32,737 nucleotides of DNA from JBQCHF01 sp051953655 (GTDB lineage: Bacteria; Actinomycetota; Actinomycetes; Motilibacterales; Motilibacteraceae), in NCBI GenBank assembly GCA_051953655.1, contig JBQCIO010000363.1:1-32737 (forward strand), given 5' to 3'. Below are positions 8,708-16,067 of this stretch, piece by piece; position 1 is the stretch's first letter; each line of letters begins with the position of its first letter. Under the pieces are notes generated by a model, which was given only the letters and a program-made list of their open reading frames with translations, did not search any database and was not told the DNA's origin. Both the position numbers and the translations under genes were made by a program.

Positions 8708-9400
8708 GTGCAGCACCCGCCCGTGTCCCGCGGCACCATCGTCGTCTGGTCCGACCTGTCCTGCCCCTGGGCGACGCTCGCGCTGCACCGGCTGCGCACG
8801 GCGCGCGCCCGGCTGGGCCTGGACAGCACGCTGCGCCTGATCCACCGCGCCTTCCCGCTCGAGCTGATCAACGCGCGGCCCACGCCGAAGGAGCTGCTCG
8901 AGAGCGAGATGGCGATCATCGGCGCCAAGGACGCGACGCTGGTGATGGAGGGGTGGAGCCGGCCGCCGTACGAGTGGCCGGGCACCGTCCTTGTCGCCAT
9001 GGAGGCGGTGCAGGCCGCCAAGGCCGACCGGGTGGGCGGGCTGCGGGCCAGCGAGGAGCTCGACGCCGCCCTGCGCCACGCGTTCTTCGCGCAGAGCCGC
9101 CCCATCCAGCTGCTCACCGAGGTGCTCGACGTCGCCCGGTCCTGCCCGGCCGTCGACGCCGACGCGCTGCTCGACGCGCTCACCGCCGGGACCGGCCGCC
9201 GCACCGTGCTGGAGGACTGGCGCCGCGCCGGCGAGCTCGGGATCCCCGGCAGCCCCACCTTCGTCCTGCCGGACGGGCAGCTGGTGCACAACCCGGGCAC
9301 GGTCGTGAAGTGGCAGGGCGCGCCGGGAGCGGGCTTCCCGCAGATCGTCTCCGATGACCCGTCGGTCTACGAGCAGATGGTGCGGACGGCGGCCGCGTAG
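8708..9400 (+). CDS. DsbA-family thioredoxin-fold protein with single active-site Cys
   Basis: A 230-residue cytoplasmic protein of the DsbA/FrnE-like group. The N-terminal strand VVWSDLSCPWA holds the active-site position at residues 19-22 as C-P-W-A, so the second Cys of CXXC is missing. The helical insert follows, and the cis-Pro loop GIPGSPTFVLPDG is present near residue 180. Without the second Cys it is unlikely to be a classic dithiol oxidase; glutathione- or mycothiol-type transferase or isomerase chemistry is possible. The GTG start follows AGGAGG by four bases; a later GTG (8723) has poorer spacing. It is convergent with the three-PAS gene, 19 bp apart. Confidence 0.85.
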   Translation: MQHPPVSRGTIVVWSDLSCPWATLALHRLRTARARLGLDSTLRLIHRAFPLELINARPTPKELLESEMAIIGAKDATLVMEGWSRPPYEWPGTVLVAMEAVQAAKADRVGGLRASEELDAALRHAFFAQSRPIQLLTEVLDVARSCPAVDADALLDALTAGTGRRTVLEDWRRAGELGIPGSPTFVLPDGQLVHNPGTVVKWQGAPGAGFPQIVSDDPSVYEQMVRTAAA

Positions 9401-9419
9401 CCGGCCAGGCCAGGCCTGC

Positions 9420-10655
9420 CTAGGGCTGCGGCCCCACCAGCTCGTCGACGTCGCGCAGCTGCACCACCCAGCCCGCCGGGGACCCGCCGCCCGCAGCCCC
9501 GCTCGCCTCGCCCGGCTCGGGCACCGCGACCGCCTGCACCCAGCGGTAGGACTGCTGGCCCCGCCTCAGCCGCAGCAGCAGGCGGTGGCCGCGCGGGACG
9601 TCGTCGGGCGCCTGCGCACCGGCGACCTCGGCCAGGAGCGCGGCCAGGGCGTCGACGTCGTCCGGGTGCGCCAGGTCCTGCAGGCGGTGGCCGGTCAGCT
9701 GCTCCGGCGTCAGGCCGAGCACCTGCACGCTGGAGGCCGGCACCTGCCGGCAGCGGCCCTCGGCGTCCAGCTCGAGCAGCAGGTCGCCGGCCGCCTCGAG
9801 CAGCGCGCGGTGGCGACGCTCGGACCGCGCGAGCCGAGCAGCCAGCGCCCGGTCCGCCGTGACGTCGACGGCGGTGGTCACCACGCCGCGCGCCAGCGAC
9901 TCGTCGTCCATGGGCAGGGCCTGCGCGCTCACCTGCAGCCACCGCTGCGCGCCCGTGCCGTCCACGATGCCCAGCACCGCGGAGGCCGACCGGCCGGTGC
10001 GGATGGCCAACGCCGAAGGCCGCTCGACCGGCGGCACCGGCGCGCCGTGCTCGTCGGTGAACACCAGGTCGCCCGGTCCCGCGGAGCCCAGCGCCTCCCG
10101 GGTGCTGCCCAGGGTCCGCGCGAGCGCCTCGTTGACCGCGACCGCGCGACCGTCGAGCGTGTGGACCGCCAGCCCCACCGGCACGGCGTCGAGCACGGCC
10201 CGCAGCCAGCGCTCGGAGTCGACCAGCGCGGCGCTGGCGGCGACCCGCTCTCCGGCGTCGGTCATGACGAGGACCCAGCCCTCGTCGGGCCCGGGGGCGA
10301 CCAGCACCTCCACCCAGCGGTCGGCTCCCGGGACCGCGACGCGGAAGGTGGCCCGCAGCTGGACCCGCGAGGGCGCCGCGCTGGCCCACAGCTCCTCCAC
10401 CCGGCTGCGGTCGTAGTGGTGGGCCAGCATCGTCCAGGAGCGGCCGAGCAGCTCGTACCAGCGGCGGTCGGCCAGCGCGTCCAGGGTGCGGTTGGCCAGC
10501 ACGAGGCGGCCCTCGCCGTCCAGCTCGGCCAGACCGACCGGGGCGGCCTCGAGCAGGGCGCGCAGCCGGGCCACGGCGGGCAGCGACGTGCTCGGCGCAC
10601 CGGCGGACGCCGCCCGCTCGTCCGCGCTCTCGCGCACCTGCGCTGTGCCTGTCAT
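9420..10655 (-). CDS. Three-PAS-domain protein without output domain
   Basis: A 411-residue soluble protein made of three PAS-like domains at about residues 32-135, 150-275 and 285-400. Typical openings are visible: LLEAAPVGLAELDGEGRLVLAN, VLDAVPVGLAVHTLDGRAVAVN and LLEAAGDLLLELDAEGRC. The third contains LGLTPEQLTGHRLQDLAHPDD, a common PAS_3/PAS_4 pattern. There is no kinase, cyclase, phosphatase or DNA-binding domain, and the protein ends soon after the last PAS. It may sense a ligand and act by protein contact, perhaps with the nearby hybrid kinase. The ATG start is preceded by GAGGGA. It is divergent from the YhgE-like membrane gene. Confidence 0.8.
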   Translation of the reverse strand: MTGTAQVRESADERAASAGAPSTSLPAVARLRALLEAAPVGLAELDGEGRLVLANRTLDALADRRWYELLGRSWTMLAHHYDRSRVEELWASAAPSRVQLRATFRVAVPGADRWVEVLVAPGPDEGWVLVMTDAGERVAASAALVDSERWLRAVLDAVPVGLAVHTLDGRAVAVNEALARTLGSTREALGSAGPGDLVFTDEHGAPVPPVERPSALAIRTGRSASAVLGIVDGTGAQRWLQVSAQALPMDDESLARGVVTTAVDVTADRALAARLARSERRHRALLEAAGDLLLELDAEGRCRQVPASSVQVLGLTPEQLTGHRLQDLAHPDDVDALAALLAEVAGAQAPDDVPRGHRLLLRLRRGQQSYRWVQAVAVPEPGEASGAAGGGSPAGWVVQLRDVDELVGPQP

Positions 10656-10847
10656 CCCGTCCCTCGCCGCCGTCCGGCCCGTGCGCTCACAGCGTGTCGC
10701 GATCCGGCTGCCGGCACCTGATGCGCTCGCACCAGATCCACCCCGTCCGCACGGGTGGTGCGTGCAGCGGTCGGGGGCCGCCGTGCCGGGCGAGAAGGTG
10801 AGAAGTACGACATGCTGCACGCGAGGCGGCCGGGTAGGGGGATCACC
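10656..10847. promoter_or_regulatory. Divergent promoter region, PAS / membrane protein
   Basis: A 192-bp gap that must contain start signals for both divergent genes. It holds the + gene's AGGGGG ribosome site (10836-10841). No unambiguous -35/-10 elements or palindromes were found. Confidence 0.35.
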
Positions 10848-12008
10848 GTGAGTGAGCACGCCATGAGTCATCAGGACGAGGGCCCTGTCGTCGACCGCAG
10901 GGACGGCACCGACGTCGATCAGGGGGCTGACCGCACGGACCGCAGCGAGCGTGCGGACCAGGTCGACGTGCGCGACCGGCCCGGCCGGCGGAGGTCCTTC
11001 GGCACCGACCTGCGCGACGCGGTCACCACCCGCGCCGTGGCGCTGGTGCTGGGGGTGCTGGCCCTGCAGCTCGGGTTCATCGCCAGCTACCTCGGCGCCC
11101 TGCACGCGCCCACCCCGCACCGGATCGACCTGGCCGTGGTCGCCCCCGGCGGAGCGGGCCCGCAGGTGGCCGGCCGGCTGTCGGGCCTGCCGGGCGACCC
11201 GCTCGCCCCTCAGGTGGCAGGCGACGAGGCCGCGGCGCGGCGGCTCATCGACGACCGCGAGGTCTACGGCGCGCTGCTGGTGGCGCCCACCGGCACGCAG
11301 GACCGGCTGCTCGTGGCCGGGGCCGAGGGGTCGGCCGTCGCCGACGCCCTGACCGCCGTGGTGACCCGCGCCGAGCAGGCGCAGGGACGCACGGTGCAGG
11401 TCAGCGACGTCCGCCCGGTCTTCTCCGGCGACGCCCGCGGGCTGTCCCCCTTCTACCTCGTGGTCGGCTGGACCGTGGGCGGCTACCTCGTCGCCTCGAT
11501 CCTCGGGATCAGCGCCGGCGCCCGCCCGGCCACGCAGCGCCGGGCGGTGGTCCGGCTGGGGTCGCTGGCGGTCTACGCGGTGGTCAGCGGCGTGGCCGGT
11601 GCCCTCATCACCGATGTCGTGCTGGGGGCTCTGGACGCGAACGTGCTGGCGCTGTCGGCGTTCGGCGCCCTGCTGGTCTTCGCCGTCGGAGCGGCCACGA
11701 TGGCCTTCCAGGTGCTCGGCGGCACGGCGGGGATCGGCATCGCGATCCTGCTGTTCGTGGTGCTGGGCAACCCCAGCGCCGGCGGCGCCTACCCGGCCCC
11801 GCTGCTGCCGGCCTTCTGGCGCTCGATCGGCCCCTGGCTGCCGCCGGGTGCCGGCACGGACGCGGTGCGGGGTATCGCCTACTTCGGCGGCATCGGCGTG
11901 CGGACCCCCTCGCTCCTGCTGGCCGGCTACGCCGTGCTCGGCGCGCTGCTCACCCTGCTCGCCGCCGGCGTCCGGCAGGGCCGGCGCCGCGCACCGGCAG
12001 CCGGGTGA
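10848..12008 (+). CDS. YhgE/Pip- or DUF3533-like ABC-2-type membrane protein
   Basis: A 386-residue membrane protein. It has a charged Asp/Arg-rich cytoplasmic N-terminus, one TM segment near residue 65 (LVLGVLALQLGFIASYLGAL), an extracytoplasmic domain of about 120 residues, and five further TM segments. The conserved C-terminal block NPSAGGAYPAPLLPAFW, then GPWLPPGAGTDAVRGIAYFGG, recalls actinobacterial DUF3533/YhgE-like proteins related to ABC-2 permeases. No ATPase gene is adjacent, so transport is uncertain. GTG 10848 is preferred because AGGGGG lies six bases upstream; frames open further upstream lack a better site. It sits between two PAS-containing sensor genes. Confidence 0.75.
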   Translation: MSEHAMSHQDEGPVVDRRDGTDVDQGADRTDRSERADQVDVRDRPGRRRSFGTDLRDAVTTRAVALVLGVLALQLGFIASYLGALHAPTPHRIDLAVVAPGGAGPQVAGRLSGLPGDPLAPQVAGDEAAARRLIDDREVYGALLVAPTGTQDRLLVAGAEGSAVADALTAVVTRAEQAQGRTVQVSDVRPVFSGDARGLSPFYLVVGWTVGGYLVASILGISAGARPATQRRAVVRLGSLAVYAVVSGVAGALITDVVLGALDANVLALSAFGALLVFAVGAATMAFQVLGGTAGIGIAILLFVVLGNPSAGGAYPAPLLPAFWRSIGPWLPPGAGTDAVRGIAYFGGIGVRTPSLLLAGYAVLGALLTLLAAGVRQGRRRAPAAG

Positions 12009-12155
12009 ACCTCGGCCGGTCACCACGGCGGCGGCCGGTCTCCGGCAGGCCGCCGCGCCGTCGTAGGCCCCCTCGCCCCCGTGGAGCGCCCCGGTAGGGC
12101 AGGATCGGCGAGCGGAGGGCGCAGCCGCGCCGCAGGAGACGCCGCGAGGGGTGCC

Positions 12156-14246
12156 GTGGAGCGACCAGGGGGCACCGGGCCGGGCACCACCGCGCGCGCT
12201 TCCATGCCGATGGACCAGATTCCGGCGGATCAGGTTCCGGCCGATCAGGTTCCGGCCGATCAGGCGCCGGTCGACCCCCTGCTGCGGGTCGAGCTCCGGG
12301 CGTTCCAGGACCTGCCCAACCCGGTGTCGCTGGTCCGGCCGGTCCTCGACGCCGCCGGCGAGCCGGTCGACCTGGACGTCGTCTGGATCAACGAGGCCGC
12401 GGCCTCGGACCTGCTGGGCACCGACCTGCTCGGCCGCCGGCTGCTGGAGGTGCTGCCGGCCGCCGCCACCACCGGCGTCCTGGCGCAGGTGTCCTCGGTG
12501 CTGCGCACCGGGCGCGCGCTCGCCTGGGAGCTCAACGTGCAGCTGCCGCGGGCCGAGCAGGGCGACTGGTGGCGGTGCCGGATGGTGCCCACCCACCAGG
12601 GGATCCTCGCCTGGTTCCAGCGCACCACGCGCACCCACCACCTCGCCTCGGCGCTGGAGGCGGCCGACCGGCGCTTCGCCGAGGTCCGCCGGCTCGCCGG
12701 CCTGGCCACCTGGGAGTGGCGCTTCGACCAGCCCGGCGCCGTGTGGTCCGACGAGCTGTTCGACCTGGTCGGGCTGGACCGGGTGCCCGGCGCCGACCTG
12801 GAGGCGACGGGCGGACGGTTCGTCGAGCTGGTCGACCCGGCCGACCGCGAGCTGCTCGGGGCCGCCGTCGCCGAGGTGCGGGCCAGCGGCCGGGTGGTGC
12901 CGCTCGACCTGCACGTCCGCCGGCCGGACGGCGGTGAGCTGGTGCTGCGCGCCGACGCCGTGCCGTTGCTCGACCAGGAGGGCACGCTGGTCGGCGTCCG
13001 CGGCACGATGACCGACGTCAGCGAGGAGCGCTCGCTGCGCAGCCAGCTGCAGCAGGCGCAGCGGTCTGAGGTCGTGGGCCAGGTCGCCGCCGGCGTGGCG
13101 CACGACTTCAACAACCTGCTGGCCGTCGTCGGCATGAACGCGGCGCTGCTGCGCGCCACGATGGAGCAGCACGGGCTGCCGGCCGGCGAGGCGCAGGCGA
13201 TCGAGGCGATGACCACCCGCGCGGCCAGCCTGACCCGCCACCTGCTGGCCCTGTCCGGGCAGCAGGTGCTCGCTCCCGAGGACGTCTCGCTGCTCGAGCT
13301 GGTCACGCAGGTCCTGCCGCTGCTGCGCCGGGCCGTCGACACCCGGGTCGACGTCCGCGCCCACGGGGACCCCGGCCTGCCCACGGTGCGCGTGGACGTC
13401 GGGCAGATGGAGCAGGTGCTGCTCAACCTCGTGCTCAACGCCCGCGACGCCATCCCGGGCGCGGGCACCATCACGATCTCGGTCACCGGGGAGCCGGTCA
13501 CCGCGCTGGCCGCGCTGGCCCCGGTCGAGGCGCTGCCGCTGCAGCTGCGCACCGCCATGCGCGACCCGGCCCGGCACCGGCTGGTGGCCCTACGGGTGGT
13601 CGACGACGGCCAGGGCATGGGTCCGGAGGTCCTGGAGCGGGCGCTCGAGCCGTTCTTCACCACCCACCCCGGCTCGGGCACCGGACTGGGGCTGTCGGTG
13701 GCCCAGGGCGTGGTCGGCCAGCTCGGCGGCCACCTCACCCTGGAGTCGGTGCCGGGAGAGGGCACCACGGCCACGGTGTGGTTCCCGGTGCCGGTCGGCG
13801 CCGCGCCGGCCCCGCGACGGGTGCAGGAGGTGGACGTCCCGGACGAGGCGGAGCAGTCGGACACCCTCGACGGCCGGCACGTGCTCGTCGTCGAGGACAA
13901 CGACGACGTCCGCGGGCTGTGCGTGCGGCTGCTGGCCAGCCACGGGTGCGTCGTCACCGCGCTGGCCCGCCCGGAGGCCGCGCTGGCGATGCCGGTGGCC
14001 GAGCTGCGCGGCTACTCGGTGCTGGTGAGCGACATCGTCATGCCCACCATGGACGGCGACGAGATGGCCCGGATCCTGCGCCAGCGCCACCCGGGCCTGG
14101 CCGTGGTCCTCGTCTCCGGCTACGCCGGCGCCCGCGCGGACCTGGCCCGCGAGGGCTTCGTCTTCGTCCCCAAGCCGTTCACCGCCGACGGCCTCGCCCT
14201 CGCCGTCCGCGGCGCCCTCCGCGGTGCGCGGGGAGCGGCCTCGTAA
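12156..14246 (+). CDS. Soluble hybrid sensor histidine kinase with receiver domain
   Basis: About 696 residues, with no TM segment. In order: four DQxPA repeats near the N-terminus; a PAS-like domain (about 50-160); a second PAS (about 175-290) with WEWRFDQPGAVWSDELFDLVGL; HisKA with phospho-acceptor H316 in GVAHDFNNLL; HATPase with N box NLVLNARDA, G1 DDGQGMG, F box FFTT and G2 GTGLGLS; and a C-terminal receiver with VVEDNDDV, phospho-acceptor D626 in SDIVMPTMDG and Lys673 in PKPF. All catalytic residues are intact. Start is uncertain: GTG 12156 has GAGGGG four bases upstream; GTG 12081 and ATG 12204 are in frame but have no ribosome site. No DNA-binding regulator is adjacent. Confidence 0.9.
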   Translation: MERPGGTGPGTTARASMPMDQIPADQVPADQVPADQAPVDPLLRVELRAFQDLPNPVSLVRPVLDAAGEPVDLDVVWINEAAASDLLGTDLLGRRLLEVLPAAATTGVLAQVSSVLRTGRALAWELNVQLPRAEQGDWWRCRMVPTHQGILAWFQRTTRTHHLASALEAADRRFAEVRRLAGLATWEWRFDQPGAVWSDELFDLVGLDRVPGADLEATGGRFVELVDPADRELLGAAVAEVRASGRVVPLDLHVRRPDGGELVLRADAVPLLDQEGTLVGVRGTMTDVSEERSLRSQLQQAQRSEVVGQVAAGVAHDFNNLLAVVGMNAALLRATMEQHGLPAGEAQAIEAMTTRAASLTRHLLALSGQQVLAPEDVSLLELVTQVLPLLRRAVDTRVDVRAHGDPGLPTVRVDVGQMEQVLLNLVLNARDAIPGAGTITISVTGEPVTALAALAPVEALPLQLRTAMRDPARHRLVALRVVDDGQGMGPEVLERALEPFFTTHPGSGTGLGLSVAQGVVGQLGGHLTLESVPGEGTTATVWFPVPVGAAPAPRRVQEVDVPDEAEQSDTLDGRHVLVVEDNDDVRGLCVRLLASHGCVVTALARPEAALAMPVAELRGYSVLVSDIVMPTMDGDEMARILRQRHPGLAVVLVSGYAGARADLAREGFVFVPKPFTADGLALAVRGALRGARGAAS
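12213..12272 (+). repeat. Four tandem 15-bp units in the kinase gene
   Basis: Four in-frame 15-bp units encode DQIPA, DQVPA, DQVPA and DQAPV. The second and third units are identical (GATCAGGTTCCGGCC); the outer ones differ by a few bases. They lie before the first PAS domain in a predicted disordered tail, so copy number could vary without breaking the protein. Confidence 0.85.
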
Positions 14247-14390
14247 GCCCTCCTCGTGAGCCCTGCGCGGCCGGGATGGTTCGCCGCGCCGACGACGTTG
14301 CGAGACCATGACGGCGGCTCCTCGCCGCCCGTGCCGCAGTTCACCCGGCGCCCTCCGCGCCGGTCCGTCGCAGGGAGGACGTACCCCGCC

Positions 14391-15335
14391 GTGCTCGACC
14401 CCGGCTCGCTCTACACGCTGAACCCCGACGTCCACGTCGGCGCCGGTCCCGCCGCGCAGGGTCGTGGTGACCGCCCCGTCCTGGTGCAGGCGCTCGGCGG
14501 GTTCGTCGACGCCGGGGGCGCGGTGCGCCTGGCCCGCGAGCACCTGCTCGAGACCCTCGAGTCCGAGCTGGTCGCCACCTTCGACGTCGACCAGCTGCTC
14601 GACTACCGCGCCCGGCGCCCGGTCATGCTGTTCGTCGAGGACCACTGGGAGTCCTACGAGGAGCCGCGGCTGGAGCTGCGCGCGGTGCGCGACGGCTCCG
14701 GCACCCCGTTCCTGCTGCTCACGGGCCCGGAGCCGGACGTGCAGTGGGAGCGCTTCGTGGCCGCCGTGGCCCAGCTGGTCGAGCGCTTCGACGTCCGGCT
14801 GTCGGTCGGGCTCAACGCGATCCCGATGGCCGTCCCGCACACCCGCCCCGCCGGGCTCACCGCGCACGCCTCGCGCAAGGACCTGGTCGGCGACTACGAG
14901 CCCTGGGTGGCCACCGTGCAGGTGCCGGCCAGCGCCGGGCACCTGCTGGAGTTCCGGCTCGGCCGGGCCGGTCGCGACGCGATGGGCTTCGCGGTGCACG
15001 TGCCCCACTACGTCGCCCAGACCGACTACCCCGCCGCCTCGGTGGCGCTGCTCGACGCGGTCGCCCGGGCCACCGGTCTGGTGCTGCCCACCGGCGCCCT
15101 GGAGCAGGCCGCCACCAGCACCCGTGCGGCCATCGACGAGCAGGTGCGCCAGTCCGAGGAGGTCACCTCCGTCGTGCGCGCCCTGGAGGGGCAGTACGAC
15201 AGCTTCGTGGGCGGCCGCGGACGAAGCCTGCTGGCCGACTCCCCCGCCGAGCTGCCCACCGCCGACGAGCTGGCCGACGAGCTCGAGCGGTTCCTCGCCG
15301 AGCAGACGGGCGGCGACGGCAGCCCGGAGGGCTGA
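14391..15335 (+). CDS. PAC2-family protein
   Basis: A 314-residue cytoplasmic protein of the PAC2 family, named for a eukaryotic proteasome-assembly chaperone. Actinobacterial members are widespread, and a role with the Pup-proteasome system is suspected but not settled. Typical segments are RPVLVQALGGFVDAGGAVRLAREHL, LLDYRARRPVMLFVEDHW, LLTGPEPDVQWERFV, VGLNAIPMAVPHTRP and GFAVHVPHYVAQTDYPAASVALL. The frame is open upstream to 14256, but homology begins near GTG 14391, with AGGGAGG 12 bases before it, somewhat far. No proteasome genes are in the window. It is followed by a strong hairpin and the convergent YbaK-like gene. Confidence 0.88.
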   Translation: MLDPGSLYTLNPDVHVGAGPAAQGRGDRPVLVQALGGFVDAGGAVRLAREHLLETLESELVATFDVDQLLDYRARRPVMLFVEDHWESYEEPRLELRAVRDGSGTPFLLLTGPEPDVQWERFVAAVAQLVERFDVRLSVGLNAIPMAVPHTRPAGLTAHASRKDLVGDYEPWVATVQVPASAGHLLEFRLGRAGRDAMGFAVHVPHYVAQTDYPAASVALLDAVARATGLVLPTGALEQAATSTRAAIDEQVRQSEEVTSVVRALEGQYDSFVGGRGRSLLADSPAELPTADELADELERFLAEQTGGDGSPEG

Positions 15336-15406
15336 GCACCTCCCACCCCGCTCGGGCCGGGACGACCACGGTCCTGCGCCTTCTGCGCTGGAGCACCGGA
15401 CCCTTC

Positions 15407-15448
15407 GTCGCCGCCCCCGTGGAATCCGGATCCCGCGGGGGCGGCGAC
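15407..15448. terminator. Bidirectional hairpin between PAC2 and YbaK-like genes
   Basis: Arms GTCGCCGCCCCCG and CGGGGGCGGCGAC form a perfect 13-bp stem with a 16-nt loop. It lies 71 bp after the PAC2 stop and 43 bp after the convergent YbaK-like stop. It shares CCTTCGTCGCCGCCCCC and much of the right side with the hairpin at 4414-4445. Confidence 0.65.
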
Positions 15449-15491
15449 CATCTCGTAGGGGCGCCAGGCCCGCTGCGGGCGTTCCGGCCGC

Positions 15492-16046
15492 TCAGCCGAG
15501 CGGCACGCCGAGGCCGTCCAGGACGGCGGCGGAGGGCAGGGCGGCCAGCGCGGCGCCGGGCAGCACGAGCTTGCTGCGGCGCAGGCCGCTGCCGACGACG
15601 ACCGGACCGGCGGCAGCCACAGCCGCGTCCACCAGCACCGGCCAGTCGGCCGGAAGCCCCACCGGGGTGATGCCGCCATACTCCATGCCGGTGAGCTCGA
15701 CCGCGAGGTCCATCGGTGCGAACGAGGCCTTGCGGGCGTCGAGGTGCTTGCGGACCAGCCCGTTGACGTCGGCGCGGGTGGTGGCCAGCACCAGGCAGGC
15801 GGCGTACCAGGTCCGCTCCCCCCGCTTCGCCTGCACCACCAGGCAGTTGGCCGACACCTCCAGCCCGACGTCGTAGGCCGCGCAGAAGGCCGCGGTGTCG
15901 GCCAGCTCGGCGTCGATGGGCGCGACCGCCACCTGGGCGGCCAGCCCGACGTCGGCGCGCAGGGCCTCGGCCACCGGTGCGGCCAGCAGCTCGGGAGCGT
16001 CCAGTGCGGGGCGGGCCTCGAGCCGGCCCAGGGTCGGAACGGTCAC
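15492..16046 (-). CDS. YbaK/ProX-like aminoacyl-tRNA deacylase
   Basis: A 184-residue single-domain protein of the YbaK/EbsC superfamily. Members hydrolyse mischarged tRNAs (for example Cys- or Ala-tRNA-Pro) in trans to protect translation. Matching segments are the central LEVSANCLVVQAKRG, the strand YAACLVLATTRADVNGLVRKHLDARKASFAP with the conserved Lys in KASFA, and GMEYGGITPVGLP. The substrate cannot be assigned. The GTG start has no ribosome site but follows a -10-like TACGGT by eight bases, suggesting a leaderless transcript. It lies 21 bp downstream of the amino acid permease on the same strand, yet probably has its own promoter in that gap. Confidence 0.85.
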   Translation of the reverse strand: MTVPTLGRLEARPALDAPELLAAPVAEALRADVGLAAQVAVAPIDAELADTAAFCAAYDVGLEVSANCLVVQAKRGERTWYAACLVLATTRADVNGLVRKHLDARKASFAPMDLAVELTGMEYGGITPVGLPADWPVLVDAAVAAAGPVVVGSGLRRSKLVLPGAALAALPSAAVLDGLGVPLG

Positions 16047-16054
16047 GGGACAGG

Positions 16055-16060
16055 ACCGTA
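16055..16060 (-). promoter_or_regulatory. -10 element TACGGT for YbaK-like gene
   Basis: On the minus strand TACGGT ends eight bases before the GTG start at 16046. The same hexamer and the same spacing occur at 24946-24951 before the PrmC-like gene. No Shine-Dalgarno sequence is present, so leaderless transcription is inferred. Confidence 0.55.
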
Positions 16061-16067
16061 CCGAGGG

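Noticed and set aside
12213..12272. Tandem repeats considered as a CRISPR-like array
   Set aside because: Units are 15 bp, contiguous, in frame and without spacers, so this is a coding repeat.
9420..13577. A 1385-codon minus-strand reading frame
   Set aside because: Only its last 412 codons (from ATG 10655) encode the three-PAS protein. The rest is antisense to the membrane protein and kinase genes and has Arg/Gln/His-rich shadow composition.
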